Below are positions 42,898 to 53,537 of a stretch of 64,000 nt of DNA, one piece after another (within the stretch, counting starts at the first letter, position 1; each line of letters starts with the position of its first letter). The DNA comes from Rossellomorea aquimaris TF-12. GTDB lineage: Bacteria > Bacillota > Bacilli > Bacillales > Bacillaceae_B. Position numbers and translations under genes: made by a program. Below the pieces are notes generated by a model, which saw only the letters and a list, made by a program, of their open reading frames with translations, did not search any database and was not told where the DNA came from. Location: assembly GCF_001648555.1 (NCBI RefSeq), contig NZ_LQXM01000022.1:124001-188000 (forward strand), read 5' to 3'.

Positions 42898-44265
42898 ATG
42901 ACACTTGATCAATCACGTTACTTAACGGTCCAAGCCCTAACGAAATACATAAAGAGAAAGTTTGATAAAGATCCTCATTTGAGCAATTTATATGTGAAAG
43001 GTGAAATTTCTAACTTTAAACAACATTCTAGTGGGCATATGTATTTTACCTTAAAAGATGATAAATCTCGAATTCTGTCTGTCATGTTTTCAAGTAGCAA
43101 CCAAACATTAAAGTTTCGACCTGAAAACGGTATGAATGTATTAATTCGAGGGGATATATCTGTTTACGAATCTGGTGGGCAATATCAAATCTATGTAAAA
43201 GAAATGCAGCCAGATGGTATTGGTGAACTCTATTTAGCTTACGAACAGTTAAAAGAGAAGCTTGAAAAAGCGGGTTACTTCGAACAGAGTCGTAAACAGG
43301 TGATACCTAAATTTCCGAAACGCATAGCTGTAGTTACTTCACCAACGGGTGCGGCTATTAGAGATATTATCACAACAATAAAGAGAAGGTATCCGATTGG
43401 GGAGATTCTTGTTTTCCCAGCACTTGTTCAAGGTGAGCAGGCAGCAGGTTCTATTGTTAAAGCTATAAAACAAGTGAATGAGCGAGGGAATTGTGATGTA
43501 TTAATTATGGGTCGTGGTGGCGGTTCCATTGAAGAGCTTTGGGCTTTTAATGAAGAGGTAGTAGCAAAAGCAATAGTAGAATCAGAAGTTCCCATTATTT
43601 CTGCAGTAGGCCATGAAACGGATTTTACCATTGCTGATTTTGTAGCGGATTTAAGAGCACCAACTCCTACAGCGGCAGGAGAGCTGGCTGTTCCGAATAT
43701 TGATGACTTACTTGAAAGAATAATGAATCGTCAATTACGATTGATCAAAGGGTTTAAAACAAAACTTCAAGGTGAACGTCACCGATTAAATAGTTTATCA
43801 AAGTCCTATGCCCTTAGAAATCCACACCTCCTTTATCAACAAAAAGTTGAACATGTGGACAGACTTACAGATCAACTACAAAAGAGTATTACACTTCATG
43901 TGAAACAACAAAGTGATCAATTACATCAAATTCAATCAAGGCTTCTTCGAGTACACCCTTCTCAAATAATAAAGATTCAGCAAGAGCGTGTTTTATTTTT
44001 GCAAAATCAAGTGGGAAAACAATTCAAGCAGGTATTAAAAGAAAAAGGGCATCGTTTTCAGTCTGCTGTTTCAACACTGCATGCACTAAGTCCTTTAAAA
44101 ATAATGGATAGAGGATATAGCCTTGTTTATGGAGACGAAGGAAACCTGATAAAATCATCGAGCCAGGTGAAAACAGGTGATCGAATTGAAATAAATGTTA
44201 AAGATGGAAAAATACAATGTGAAGTAGAATCTGTTGAGGAGCGTGAGAATGATGGCGAAAGCTAA
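42898..44265 (+). CDS. xseA: Exodeoxyribonuclease VII large subunit
   Basis: 455 aa from ATG 42898 (AAAGGAG upstream; 31 further codons are open before it but do not fit the family). N-terminal OB fold (VKGEISNFKQHSSGHMYFTL), catalytic core with VTSPTGAAIRDIITT, MGRGGGSIEELWAFNEE and SAVGHETDFTIADFVAD, then coiled coil. Degrades single-stranded DNA with XseB. Confidence 0.96.
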   Translation: MTLDQSRYLTVQALTKYIKRKFDKDPHLSNLYVKGEISNFKQHSSGHMYFTLKDDKSRILSVMFSSSNQTLKFRPENGMNVLIRGDISVYESGGQYQIYVKEMQPDGIGELYLAYEQLKEKLEKAGYFEQSRKQVIPKFPKRIAVVTSPTGAAIRDIITTIKRRYPIGEILVFPALVQGEQAAGSIVKAIKQVNERGNCDVLIMGRGGGSIEELWAFNEEVVAKAIVESEVPIISAVGHETDFTIADFVADLRAPTPTAAGELAVPNIDDLLERIMNRQLRLIKGFKTKLQGERHRLNSLSKSYALRNPHLLYQQKVEHVDRLTDQLQKSITLHVKQQSDQLHQIQSRLLRVHPSQIIKIQQERVLFLQNQVGKQFKQVLKEKGHRFQSAVSTLHALSPLKIMDRGYSLVYGDEGNLIKSSSQVKTGDRIEINVKDGKIQCEVESVEERENDGES

Positions 44266-44485
44266 AGAAGAATTATCATTTGAATTAGCTATGGAACAAT
44301 TAGAAGAAATTGTTGAAAAATTAGAAGAGGGGGAAGTACCTTTAGAAAAGGCGTTACAGTTTTACCAAAAAGGGATGGAACTTTCTAAATATTGTCATGA
44401 CACTCTTCAAAAAGCAGAAAATCAATTAACAAAAATGATGACTGATGAAGGGGAAAAAGCCTTCGATATTGAAGAGGAGGAATGA
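44249..44485 (+). CDS. xseB: Exodeoxyribonuclease VII small subunit
   Basis: 78 aa, starting in the end of xseA (17-nt overlap) after GAGGAG. FELAMEQLEEIVEKLEEGEV and LEKALQFYQKGMEL match XseB. Six XseB bind one XseA. Confidence 0.94.
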   Translation: MMAKAKEELSFELAMEQLEEIVEKLEEGEVPLEKALQFYQKGMELSKYCHDTLQKAENQLTKMMTDEGEKAFDIEEEE

Positions 44486-44489
44486 TTCA

Positions 44490-45380
44490 GTGAATCCTCA
44501 ATCTGATTTACAACAATTTCAACAACATTTTGGAAAAAAGATAGAAGAATGCATGATTCATTCTGTGCAAACTTTAAATATTCCAAATACATTAAAAGAA
44601 TCCATGATTTATTCGCTTCAAGCAGGTGGAAAGAGAATAAGACCAGTTCTTCTATTAGCTACCATTCAAGCATTTAATAAAAATCCAATGCATGGATTGA
44701 ATATAGCAGCATCCCTGGAGATGGTTCATACGTATTCATTGATTCATGATGATCTTCCTTCAATGGATGATGATGATCTGAGAAGAGGTAAACCTACTAA
44801 TCATAAGGTTTTTGGAGAAGCCTTGTCCATATTAGCAGGCGATGGATTATTAACATACAGCTTCCAGCTAATAGCACAAGATCAACATCTTTTAGACGAA
44901 CAAAAGATTCACCTTATTGACTTGCTGGCTAAAAGTGCAGGACCTGAGGGGATGGTCGGTGGACAAGTTTCAGACATTGAGGGAGAGAACCAAACATTAA
45001 CCGTTAATGAACTTCAATCTATTCATGAAAATAAAACGGGAAAATTACTTACATTTAGTGTATTAGCGGGAGCGGTGATTGCTCAAGCGTCTTTGAAAGA
45101 GATGGAAAAGCTTCAACAATTTGCCTACCATATTGGTTTAGCCTTCCAAATCCAAGATGATATTCTCGACGTTGAAGGATCTGAAGAATTAATCGGTAAA
45201 CCTGTTGGAAGCGATGAGTCCAAACATAAAAGTACCTATCCAAGTCTCTTGACTATGCAAGGGGCTAAGGAAAAACTGCAATTTCACTTACAATCAGCAT
45301 TAGATTCTTTAGAATCAATTAATATTGATTCTACAATACTCAAACAAATAGCACAGTTAATTGCTGATAGAAACCACTAA
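44490..45380 (+). CDS. ispA: Farnesyl diphosphate synthase
   Basis: 296 aa from GTG 44490 (GAGGAGG 9 nt upstream). Prenyltransferase motifs GGKRIRPVLLLA, HDDLPSMDDDDLRRGKPT (first aspartate-rich) and QIQDDILDVEG (second). Makes C15 diphosphate for quinones and undecaprenyl phosphate. Followed by the OLE RNA and dxs, as known for OLE-bearing Firmicutes. Confidence 0.95.
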   Translation: MNPQSDLQQFQQHFGKKIEECMIHSVQTLNIPNTLKESMIYSLQAGGKRIRPVLLLATIQAFNKNPMHGLNIAASLEMVHTYSLIHDDLPSMDDDDLRRGKPTNHKVFGEALSILAGDGLLTYSFQLIAQDQHLLDEQKIHLIDLLAKSAGPEGMVGGQVSDIEGENQTLTVNELQSIHENKTGKLLTFSVLAGAVIAQASLKEMEKLQQFAYHIGLAFQIQDDILDVEGSEELIGKPVGSDESKHKSTYPSLLTMQGAKEKLQFHLQSALDSLESINIDSTILKQIAQLIADRNH

Positions 45381-45405
45381 ACCGTTTCAATGTTTGAGGT
45401 ATTTA

Positions 45406-45434
45406 TTTAACATATGTTATAATACTGTTATAAT
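45406..45434 (+). promoter_or_regulatory. Promoter of the OLE RNA
   Basis: TTTAAC, exactly 17 nt, TATAAT, placing the transcript start near 45441. A second TATAAT lies 11 nt upstream. Confidence 0.65.
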
Positions 45435-45440
45435 AAACAT

Positions 45441-46022
45441 TTGGGTGGTGCAGTATTCTAGTCAACCCACCGATCCTGAAGGTGGGCCTAAAAATCCACT
45501 AAAGGGCACATCGATGAAGTTCCTGGAATTGGCTTGAGGCGCCCAGCTTTGGGTCATATCTGGGAGTAAGGCTTGAGGGCGATCCACAATGGCATGTGGG
45601 CGTTGACCCGCAAGTCGCGGAGGCTCTGTTTCTTACGCTGGCAAAAGCATGTGCAATAAGAACAGAGTATGAACCTGTGATGTGATTCGTTAAGTTTCAC
45701 TAGCAGCGTAGCCTGCCTTGAGTGAAGAGAGAGGGGATTATGGTTACAGGGTACACATCAGTTGGCCATTGATATGTGCTTTTTCGCCCATATGAAATCC
45801 TCTTTGCAAAAGAGGCTAAGGATTGTGTTAAGGGTTGTTGAGGAAAACTCCTAGACTGTTCAAAATCGGACATATAAAGAGGATTATAGTGCGGACTAAG
45901 TGGTAATCCAGTCTAGCTTGTGGTGACGCAGCTAAGTCGGGTTTAAAGGGAAACCGCCGGTATGGCAACATCCGGTACCTGATTGGGAAAACCTACTGGA
46001 CCTAAGCTGCAATTTTTACTCT
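45441..46022 (+). ncRNA. ole: OLE RNA (ornate large extremophilic RNA)
   Basis: About 580 nt of GC-richer, uncoding, highly structured sequence between ispA and the oapA-like gene, the known position of OLE RNA in Bacillus halodurans and relatives. Local stems include GGTGGG…CCCACC at the 5' end, GAGGATTTCAT-type pairings (CCATATGAAATCCTC with GAGGATTATAG), AGTCTAGCTTGTGGTGACGC and the closing GACCTAAGCTGC. OLE binds OapA at the membrane and is linked to tolerance of alcohols, cold and Mg2+ stress. Ends are estimated from the promoter and from the last structured bases. No terminator is evident, so it may continue into oapA mRNA. Confidence 0.9.
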
Positions 46023-46091
46023 TTATATGACCATCCAATTACATAGAATCTTCTATAATTTTCACAATAGAAACGGTGTGTTTAAACGATA

Positions 46092-46724
46092 ATGAACGAA
46101 ACAATGAAAAACTCAATAAAGTGGAGTGTCAGCATTGCCGTTATCACATTTGTGTTAGCGGCTATTTTTTCAGTCTCTTCCAACATGGTATTAAATGGAG
46201 TTGCTTGGTTTACTGGACTTATAGTTGTCTTAATAATTGTTTTCATAGGTATCTTTTTTGATATGCTTGGAATAGCTGCAACGGCAGCAGATGAAACCCC
46301 CTTTCATGCCATGGCAGCTAAAAAGGTGTATGGTGCGAGGTATTCCATCAAGATTGTTCGAAATGCTGACCGTTTCGCAAGCTTCTGTAACGATGTAATT
46401 GGAGACATTTCTGGTATCATAAGTGGAACGGCCTCTGCCATTGTCATTGTTCAATTAGCCGTTTCCTTTCAGCTTGATGGCGGCTCCTTAAAAGAATATA
46501 TCGTTAGTGTAACCTTAACGAGTATCATAGCCTCATTAACTGTTGGAGGCAAAGCTCTTGGGAAAACGTTTGCGATAACGTATTCTAAGGATATAATATT
46601 TAAAGTTGGAAAAGTTCTACAATTCTTTGAAGACCGATTTCATATTGTTATCATACAAGATAAAAAAGATAAGAAAGATAAAAATAAAAAAAAACGAAAT
46701 AAGCCAGTGAAACAAAATTTTTAG
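46092..46724 (+). CDS. oapA: OLE-associated membrane protein OapA
   Basis: 210 aa. Four hydrophobic segments (about 12-33, 38-62, 107-125, 132-152); the block FDMLGIAATAADETPFHAM resembles DUF21/CNNM magnesium-transport domains. A lysine-rich tail (KKDKKDKNKKKRNK) suits RNA binding. Placed directly after the OLE RNA and before dxs, as in B. halodurans. The ribosome binding site is weak. It forms a dimer on OLE RNA in the known system. Confidence 0.92.
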   Translation: MNETMKNSIKWSVSIAVITFVLAAIFSVSSNMVLNGVAWFTGLIVVLIIVFIGIFFDMLGIAATAADETPFHAMAAKKVYGARYSIKIVRNADRFASFCNDVIGDISGIISGTASAIVIVQLAVSFQLDGGSLKEYIVSVTLTSIIASLTVGGKALGKTFAITYSKDIIFKVGKVLQFFEDRFHIVIIQDKKDKKDKNKKKRNKPVKQNF

Positions 46725-46745
46725 TCATGAAAGTGAGTGGACCCC

Positions 46746-48638
46746 ATGGATTTATTATCAATAAAAGACCCCTCTTTTTTAAAAAATATGTCTAATGAAC
46801 AGTTAGAAGAGCTTAGTCAAAATATTCGCCATTTCTTAATTGAAAATTTATCAAAAACAGGGGGGCATATTGGTCCAAATTTAGGTGTCGTCGAATTAAC
46901 GATTGCTCTCCATAAGCATTTTTCAAGTCCAAAGGATAAGATTCTTTGGGATGTAGGTCATCAATCGTATGTTCATAAAATTCTGACGGGTCGCGCTTGT
47001 CAATTTGATACATTAAGACAATATAAAGGGTTATGTGGTTTCCCAAAACGAAACGAAAGTGAACATGATGTATGGGAAACAGGTCACAGTTCTACTTCTC
47101 TTTCTGCTGCTATGGGTATGGCAATCGCCAGAGATGTAAAAAAAGAGGATTCATTCATCATTCCTGTTATAGGAGACGGTGCATTAACGGGTGGTATGGC
47201 TTTAGAGGCTTTAAATCATATTGGTCATGAGAAAAAAGACATGATTGTTGTCTTAAACGATAATGAAATGTCCATCGCACCAAATGTAGGGGCGCTTCAT
47301 AGTGTGTTAGGACGTCTTCGTACAGCTGGAAAGTATAATTGGGTAAAAGATGAAATGGAATATATCCTAAAGCGTATACCAGCTGTTGGTGGGAAATTAG
47401 CTAGCACGGCTGAGAGAGTGAAGGATAGCCTGAAATATTTATTTGTTTCTGGTATGTTCTTTGAAGAATTAGGATTTACGTATCTTGGACCAATTGATGG
47501 TCATGATTATAATGACCTATCTGAAAACATTCAATATGCCAAGAAGACGAAAGGTCCTGTTCTTCTTCACGTCATTACGAAAAAGGGAAAAGGATTTCAT
47601 CCTGCCGAATCAGATACTCAAGGAACTTGGCACGGTACAGGTCCATATAAAATTGACACTGGTGATCTAATCAAACCAGTAAACGCTCCTCCATCATGGA
47701 GTGGACTTGTAAGTGAAACAGTCCGAAAGATTGCACGTGAAGATGAACGCATAGTGGCTATTACACCTGCAATGCCTGTTGGGTCAAAACTGTTAGGTTT
47801 TGCAGAAGAGTTTCCAGAAAGAATGTTTGATGTTGGAATTGCCGAGCAACATGCAACAACAGTAGCAGCCGGCTTAGCTACTCAAGATATGAAGCCATTT
47901 TTGGCAATATACTCCACATTCCTGCAAAGAGCTTATGATCAAGTTGTACATGATATTTGCCGGCAAAACCTAAATGTTTTCATAGGTATTGACCGGGCAG
48001 GTTTAGTTGGAGCAGATGGAGAAACGCATCAAGGTGTATTTGACATCGCTTTTTTACGACATTTACCGAATATGGTCATCATGATGCCTAAGGATGAAAA
48101 TGAAGGACAACACCTTGTGAATACAGCTCTTACATATAATGAGGGGCCGATTGCTTTACGTTATCCAAGAGGAAATGGATATGGAGTTCCAATGGATCCA
48201 GATTTAAAGACAGTCCCAATTGGAAGCTGGGAAGTATTAAAGCAAGGTGAGGATGTTGCGATCCTTACATTTGGAACAACGATACCTATGGCTTTAGAAG
48301 CAGCTAACGAACTTGAAAAACAAGGAATTTCTGTTCGAGTGGTAAATGCCAGGTTTATCAAACCGATGGATGAAGAAATGCTAACATCCATACTTCAAGA
48401 TGAACTCCCAATCCTCACCATTGAAGAGGCGGTATTACAAGGGGGATTTGGAAGTGGTGTTCTAGAGTTTGCTCAAGAACACGGTTTTAATCATAGTGTC
48501 ATTGATCGAATGGGTATTCCGGATTATTTTATCGAACATGGAAGTGTGAAGGAATTACTGATAGAAATTGGAATGACGAAGGAAAATGTCATTGATAAAG
48601 TATTAACTATTACTCCAAAAAAACAAAAAAGGGCTTGA
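46746..48638 (+). CDS. dxs: 1-deoxy-D-xylulose-5-phosphate synthase
   Basis: 630 aa from ATG 46746 (GTG 46737 is less likely since homologues start MDLLSI). Thiamine-diphosphate motif [18 protein letters not shown]…[13 protein letters not shown], catalytic [17 protein letters not shown] block near the start ([10 protein letters not shown]) and the C-terminal transketolase part. First step of the MEP isoprenoid pathway; supplies IspA upstream. Confidence 0.97.
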   Translation: MDLLSIKDPSFLKNMSNEQLEELSQNIRHFLIENLSKTGGHIGPNLGVVELTIALHKHFSSPKDKILWDVGHQSYVHKILTGRACQFDTLRQYKGLCGFPKRNESEHDVWETGHSSTSLSAAMGMAIARDVKKEDSFIIPVIGDGALTGGMALEALNHIGHEKKDMIVVLNDNEMSIAPNVGALHSVLGRLRTAGKYNWVKDEMEYILKRIPAVGGKLASTAERVKDSLKYLFVSGMFFEELGFTYLGPIDGHDYNDLSENIQYAKKTKGPVLLHVITKKGKGFHPAESDTQGTWHGTGPYKIDTGDLIKPVNAPPSWSGLVSETVRKIAREDERIVAITPAMPVGSKLLGFAEEFPERMFDVGIAEQHATTVAAGLATQDMKPFLAIYSTFLQRAYDQVVHDICRQNLNVFIGIDRAGLVGADGETHQGVFDIAFLRHLPNMVIMMPKDENEGQHLVNTALTYNEGPIALRYPRGNGYGVPMDPDLKTVPIGSWEVLKQGEDVAILTFGTTIPMALEAANELEKQGISVRVVNARFIKPMDEEMLTSILQDELPILTIEEAVLQGGFGSGVLEFAQEHGFNHSVIDRMGIPDYFIEHGSVKELLIEIGMTKENVIDKVLTITPKKQKRA

Positions 48639-48640
48639 AC

Positions 48641-49474
48641 ATGAAAGTAAAAAAACAACGTTTAGATGTACTTCTAGTCGAAAGAGGACTTATAGACACA
48701 AGAGAAAAAGCAAAAAGAGCTGTGATGGCTGGTCTTGTTTATTCGAAAGAAATGAGATTAGACAAACCCGGTGAAAAAGTAAGTGAAGATATTCCTTTAA
48801 CGATTAAAGGTAAGGTACTTCCATATGTTAGTCGTGGTGGCTTGAAATTAGAAAAAGCCTTGAAAGTCTTTGAGGTATCGGTTCAAGATAAAGTCATGAT
48901 TGACATTGGGTCTTCCACAGGTGGATTTACAGATTGTGCCCTTCAAAATGGGGCGAAGATGTCCTATGCCCTTGATGTGGGTTATAATCAACTGGCTTGG
49001 AAACTTAGACAGGATGAAAGAGTTGTCGTAATGGAAAGGACAAATTTTCGGTATGTAACTCCGGCAGATTTAGTGGGAGAGATGCCGAACTTTGCTTCGA
49101 TTGATGTCTCGTTTATCTCTCTTTCATTAATTTTACCTGTATTAAAGACTCTCTTGGTTCCTGGTGGTGACTGTATCGCTTTAATAAAGCCACAGTTTGA
49201 AGCGGGTAAGAATCAAGTTGGCAAAAAGGGAATTGTTAGGGACCCTGCCGTCCACAAGTCGGTTATTGAAAAAATCATGACATTATCCATTAATGAAGGC
49301 TACCTAATAGAAGGACTGTCTTATTCTCCGATTACAGGAGGAGACGGGAATATTGAATTTCTCATTCATTTAAAATGGACAGGTAATAATGAAGAAGGTC
49401 AATCTCATTTATCTACCACACCTGAAGAAGTCATCTTAGATGCTCATAATCAATTGAAGTCAAATGTACAATAA
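48641..49474 (+). CDS. yqxC: TlyA-family rRNA methyltransferase (YqxC)
   Basis: 277 aa from ATG 48641, 2 nt after dxs. N-terminal S4 RNA-binding domain (RLDVLLVERGLIDTREKAKR), then an FtsJ-type methyltransferase: MIDIGSSTGGFTDCALQNGA binds SAM, LIKPQFEAG is the catalytic region. TlyA enzymes 2'-O-methylate rRNA. Confidence 0.93.
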   Translation: MKVKKQRLDVLLVERGLIDTREKAKRAVMAGLVYSKEMRLDKPGEKVSEDIPLTIKGKVLPYVSRGGLKLEKALKVFEVSVQDKVMIDIGSSTGGFTDCALQNGAKMSYALDVGYNQLAWKLRQDERVVVMERTNFRYVTPADLVGEMPNFASIDVSFISLSLILPVLKTLLVPGGDCIALIKPQFEAGKNQVGKKGIVRDPAVHKSVIEKIMTLSINEGYLIEGLSYSPITGGDGNIEFLIHLKWTGNNEEGQSHLSTTPEEVILDAHNQLKSNVQ

Positions 49475-49514
49475 AAAAACGGCTACTTCTTATAAAAGAG
49501 TAGCCGTTTTTTTA
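49474..49514 (+). terminator. Terminator after yqxC
   Basis: AAAAAACGGCTACT…AGTAGCCGTTTTTT. Confidence 0.88.
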
Positions 49515-49526
49515 TGTTCAATTTTG

Positions 49527-49815
49527 CTTGTTGGACCTACCCAGTTGACTCCGCTTTTCTTGATGTGTAGCTACGCCTCCTAGTCCCTCGAGGTCATAAG
49601 TCAAGCCTGACCAAAAAGCAAAAGACTCCTTTTAGTCAGACTTGCCTTATGCTTGTCGTGCCTGCCCAGTCGGCTCCGCTTTTCTTTATGTCTAGCTACG
49701 CCTCCTAGTCCCTCGAGGTCATAAGTCAAGCCTGACCAAAAGGCAAAAGACTCCTTTTAGTCAGGCTCGCCTTATGCTTGTCGTGCCTGCCCAGTCGGCT
49801 CCGCTTTTCTTTTTT
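49527..49815. repeat. 125-bp direct tandem repeat, 2.3 copies
   Basis: Copies begin with CTTGTYGKRCCTRCCCAG at 49527, 49652 and 49777, exactly 125 bp apart. Each full unit has CTCCGCTTTTCTT, TAGCTACGCCTCCTAGTCCC, AAGTCAAGCCTGACC and GCAAAAGACTCCTTTTAGTC; AGTCAAGCCTGACC…GGTCAGnC-type inverted parts can fold. Units 1 and 2 differ at about ten positions; the third stops after some 39 bp. GC-rich relative to its surroundings. Confidence 0.85.
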
Positions 49816-49899
49816 ATTGTACTTCATTACAAAATAGGCTAACATAAGCGTAGAGGTATAATTATACAGGTTTAATTAAATGTAAGAGGTGTATGTTCT

Positions 49900-50352
49900 A
49901 TGATGAACAAAGGACAAAGACATATTAAAATTAGAGAAATCATTACGAATAGAGACGTTGAAACTCAAGATGATTTAGTCGAAAGTTTAAAAAATGCCGG
50001 TTTTAATGTTACTCAAGCAACAGTATCTCGAGATATTAAAGAACTCCATTTAGTGAAGGTTCCTTTAATGGATGGAAGGTATAAATATAGTTTACCGGCG
50101 GATCAACGATTTAACCCACTTCAAAAATTAAAGAGAACCCTAACAGATGCATTTGTAAAAGTGGATGCTGCTGGTCATATGTTAGTGATGAAAACTCTTC
50201 CAGGAAACGCAAATGCTATCGGTGCATTAATTGATAACCTGGACTGGGAAGAAATACTGGGAACTATCTGCGGAGATGACACTTGCTTAATTATTTGTCG
50301 CAGCGAAGAAGAAACAAAAGTAGTATCAGAGCGTTTTTTAAATATGTTGTAA
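49900..50352 (+). CDS. argR: Arginine repressor/activator ArgR (AhrC)
   Basis: 150 aa (or 149 from the second ATG), AAGAGGTG upstream. Winged-helix domain [21 protein letters not shown] and [15 protein letters not shown], and an arginine-binding C-domain with [12 protein letters not shown] and [13 protein letters not shown]. Represses arginine synthesis and activates its breakdown. Confidence 0.96.
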   Translation: MMNKGQRHIKIREIITNRDVETQDDLVESLKNAGFNVTQATVSRDIKELHLVKVPLMDGRYKYSLPADQRFNPLQKLKRTLTDAFVKVDAAGHMLVMKTLPGNANAIGALIDNLDWEEILGTICGDDTCLIICRSEEETKVVSERFLNML

Positions 50353-50410
50353 AAGATAGAATCAAAACATGAAAAGTGCTTTATTGATTGTTGATTGAGG
50401 TGAATGTTTT

Positions 50411-52120
50411 TTGCTACAAGAATTGTCAATTAAAAATTTTGCCATTATTGAATCGTTAACTCTTTCTTTAGAGGAAGGTCTGACTGTTCTTTCCGGAGAG
50501 ACTGGAGCGGGAAAATCAATTATTATTGATGCCATTCATCTGTTAGTTGGTGGAAGAGGATCCTCTGAATATGTTCGTCATGGAGAAAAGAAGGCGGAAA
50601 TTGAAGGGTTATTTATTCTGGATAATGATACTCATCCCTGCTATGAAAAAGCAGATAGCTTTGGAATAGATATAGAAGAAGGAATGATTGTTCTTAGACG
50701 TGATATATCTAGTGCGGGTAAAAGTGTTTGTAGAATTAATGGGAAGTTAGTAACGATTGCAATCATGAGAGAAATTGGTGCTTCTTTAATTGACATTCAT
50801 GGTCAACATGAACACCAAGAGCTTATGAATGAAAGTCTACATTTGTCCCTCTTAGATCAATTTGGTGGCAAGGAAATTGCCTCTAATTTAACTAGTTATG
50901 GTGAAGTTTACAAACAATATCAAAGCGTATTAAAACAATTTAACAGGTTAAATGAGAATGAACAAGAAATGGCACATCGACTAGACTTAATTCAATTTCA
51001 ACTCAAGGAAATTCAAGATGCAAACCTTCAGATGAACGAAGATGAAGAGTTGCAGGAAGAAAAACGGAAGTTGATGAATTTTGAAAAGTTATTTGAATCA
51101 TTGCAGAATTCTTACGACAGTATTCAGGGAGAACGTAAGGGAATAGATTGGACAGGTTTAGCTATGAGTCATTTGGAAACGGCTGCTGATATTGATTCAC
51201 AGTATGCTAAAACGTTGGAATCTGTTTCTAATGCGTTCTATATGCTTGAAGACGCTGCACATCAAGTGAGAGCAGAGCTTGACCAATTGGAGTTTGAACC
51301 GAACCGACTAGATTTAATTGAAGCAAGATTAAATGAAATCAACGGTTTGAAAAGGAAATACGGAACTTCCGTAGAAGACATTCTTGCCTATAGCTCAAAA
51401 ATTGAAGAAGAGATTGAAACGATTATGAATAAAGACTCTCACCTTGAGAACTTGAAGCATAGTTTAACTTCCCTTGAGAAAGATTTATCTTTAGAAGCTA
51501 AATCTCTTTCTGAATCGAGAATGAAATGGGCAAAGAAATTAACATCAAGTATTCATGAACAACTGAAGCAACTTTATATGGATAAAACAACTTTTGAAGT
51601 CCGTTTTATTAAAAATAAAGACAAAGAATCGTTTTCCTTTTCACATTATAAAAAGGATGGTTGGGACACGGTTGAATTCTTTATCTCCACGAACCCTGGG
51701 GAACCTTTAAAGCCTTTATCTAAAGTAGCATCAGGTGGAGAGCTTTCACGTATTATGTTAGCTCTAAAAACGATCTTTTCAAAACACCAAGGAATTACTT
51801 CAATGATTTTTGATGAAGTAGACACTGGAGTTAGTGGAAGAGTCGCTCAAGCAATTGCAGAAAAAATATATCAAATTGCCATTCACTCGCAGGTTATGTG
51901 TATTTCTCACTTGCCTCAAGTTGCAGCAATGGCTGATAGTCACTTATTTATATCTAAAAAGCTTTCTAAAGGAAGAACGAGTTCAATGGTCAAGCGTTTA
52001 GAAGAAAAGGACAAGATAAAAGAAATATCCCGAATGATTTCTGGTGTTGAAATTACTGATTTAACGTTAGAGCATGCCAAAGAACTGTTACAATTAGCAG
52101 GTTCAATTAAAGATTCTTGA
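50411..52120 (+). CDS. recN: DNA repair protein RecN
   Basis: 569 aa from TTG 50411 (TTGAGGTGA upstream). SMC-like ATPase: Walker A SGETGAGKSIIIDAI near 30, long coiled coil, signature KVASGGELSRIMLALK and Walker B TSMIFDEVDTGVSGR. Early player in double-strand break repair. Standard argR-recN-spoIVB-spo0A order. Confidence 0.97.
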   Translation: MLQELSIKNFAIIESLTLSLEEGLTVLSGETGAGKSIIIDAIHLLVGGRGSSEYVRHGEKKAEIEGLFILDNDTHPCYEKADSFGIDIEEGMIVLRRDISSAGKSVCRINGKLVTIAIMREIGASLIDIHGQHEHQELMNESLHLSLLDQFGGKEIASNLTSYGEVYKQYQSVLKQFNRLNENEQEMAHRLDLIQFQLKEIQDANLQMNEDEELQEEKRKLMNFEKLFESLQNSYDSIQGERKGIDWTGLAMSHLETAADIDSQYAKTLESVSNAFYMLEDAAHQVRAELDQLEFEPNRLDLIEARLNEINGLKRKYGTSVEDILAYSSKIEEEIETIMNKDSHLENLKHSLTSLEKDLSLEAKSLSESRMKWAKKLTSSIHEQLKQLYMDKTTFEVRFIKNKDKESFSFSHYKKDGWDTVEFFISTNPGEPLKPLSKVASGGELSRIMLALKTIFSKHQGITSMIFDEVDTGVSGRVAQAIAEKIYQIAIHSQVMCISHLPQVAAMADSHLFISKKLSKGRTSSMVKRLEEKDKIKEISRMISGVEITDLTLEHAKELLQLAGSIKDS

Positions 52121-52150
52121 AAAGCTATCCAATTAGGGTAGCTTTTTTTG
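52120..52150 (+). terminator. Terminator of recN
   Basis: AAAAGCTATCC / GGGTAGCTTTTTTT. Confidence 0.8.
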
Positions 52151-52245
52151 ATGATTACCAGTTATAAATGTGTCTCTTAAAGGCAAAATTAAGACTGTAG
52201 CCAATAGTTAATGTGATTGGATTAGAAGCGAGGAGAGTGAATGTA

Positions 52246-53529
52246 TTGAATTTAGATACTTTAAGGAAATATATAGGTGGAATTCTCCTTGTTTCGCTAT
52301 GTCTCATCGGTTTTTATAAACCAGTTCAACAATTTATCAACACACCGAATTCAATAAGGGTAATGGAAGGGGACGAAGTTGCTCTCCCTAAGGCAACATC
52401 CGTTTCCGCCATGAATTCGTTAAATACTGTTCAAATGAAAAAGCAAGAAGGTCAGCTATCTATTCAAGGGAAGTCTGTTGGGAAAGATGAAGTTGTATTT
52501 GAATTAGCTGGTTTACCCATTAAGAAAGTTGATGTAGAAGTTCTTAAAGACTTTAAGGTCATACCAGGCGGTCAGTCCATTGGAGTAAAGTTAAATACAG
52601 TTGGGGTATTAGTAGTCGGACATCATTTAGTGGATACTGAAAAAGGAAAGGTTTCTCCAGGAGAAAAGGCTGGAATTCAAGTGGGAGACATGATAACTGA
52701 AATTAACGGAAAGAAAGTAGAAGAGCTAGCTGATGTTGCTCCTTTTGTTCAAAAAGCGGGAGAAGAAGGGGAAAGCTTAGATGTTATCGTGAAACGTGAA
52801 CAAAATACAATCGAAACTTCCCTCCTTCCTTTAATGGAAAAAGGAAAAAACACTTACAAACTGGGTTTGTATATTAGAGATTCAGCTGCTGGTATCGGAA
52901 CAATGACATTTTTTGATCCAAAATCAAAAAAATATGGGGCTTTAGGACATGTTATATCAGACATGGACACTAAAAAGCCAATCGTTGTAGAGGATGGAGA
53001 AATTGTTAATTCTGAGGTCACTTCCATCGAAAAAGGTAGTGATGGAAAACCAGGTGAAAAATTAGCTCGTTTTTCCTCGGATCGAAATGTCATTGGAAAC
53101 ATTACTCGGAATAGTCCTTTTGGAATTTTTGGGGAACTGAATCAATCCATCGAAAATGACCTTTTTGATAAGCCAATGTCCATTTCCTTGTCTCATCAAG
53201 TGAAAGAGGGTCCTGCTCAAATTCTCACAGTCGTCGATGGGAAAAAAGTTGAGAAATATGATATTGAAATTGTGAGTACCATACCTCAAAAATTCCCTGC
53301 AACAAAAGGAATGGTCCTTAAAGTAACAGATCAAAAACTCCTGGAGAAAACAGGAGGTATTGTGCAAGGAATGAGTGGAAGTCCAATCATTCAAAATGGC
53401 AAAATCATTGGTGCAGTTACTCATGTGTTTGTAAATGATCCTACAAGTGGATATGGAGTTCATATTGAATGGATGCTAAGTGAAGCAGGTATCGATATTT
53501 ATAAAAAAGAGCATAATAGAGCTAGTTGA
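52246..53529 (+). CDS. spoIVB: SpoIVB S55 peptidase
   Basis: 427 aa from TTG 52246 (GCGAGGAGAG upstream; a GTG further up lies before the site). N-terminal membrane anchor ([14 protein letters not shown]), PDZ domain ([20 protein letters not shown]) and protease domain with the histidine in GALGHVISD and serine in [12 protein letters not shown]. Secreted by the forespore, it cuts SpoIVFA and so releases pro-sigma-K processing. Confidence 0.95.
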   Translation: MNLDTLRKYIGGILLVSLCLIGFYKPVQQFINTPNSIRVMEGDEVALPKATSVSAMNSLNTVQMKKQEGQLSIQGKSVGKDEVVFELAGLPIKKVDVEVLKDFKVIPGGQSIGVKLNTVGVLVVGHHLVDTEKGKVSPGEKAGIQVGDMITEINGKKVEELADVAPFVQKAGEEGESLDVIVKREQNTIETSLLPLMEKGKNTYKLGLYIRDSAAGIGTMTFFDPKSKKYGALGHVISDMDTKKPIVVEDGEIVNSEVTSIEKGSDGKPGEKLARFSSDRNVIGNITRNSPFGIFGELNQSIENDLFDKPMSISLSHQVKEGPAQILTVVDGKKVEKYDIEIVSTIPQKFPATKGMVLKVTDQKLLEKTGGIVQGMSGSPIIQNGKIIGAVTHVFVNDPTSGYGVHIEWMLSEAGIDIYKKEHNRAS

Positions 53530-53537
53530 TCTAATAT

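Noticed and set aside
46076..46261. Alternative frame of 61 codons at the start of oapA
   Set aside because: Overlaps the conserved oapA membrane helices in another frame and shows random composition.
49527..49815. CRISPR array
   Set aside because: The units are 125 bp, contiguous and without variable spacers; no cas genes are present.
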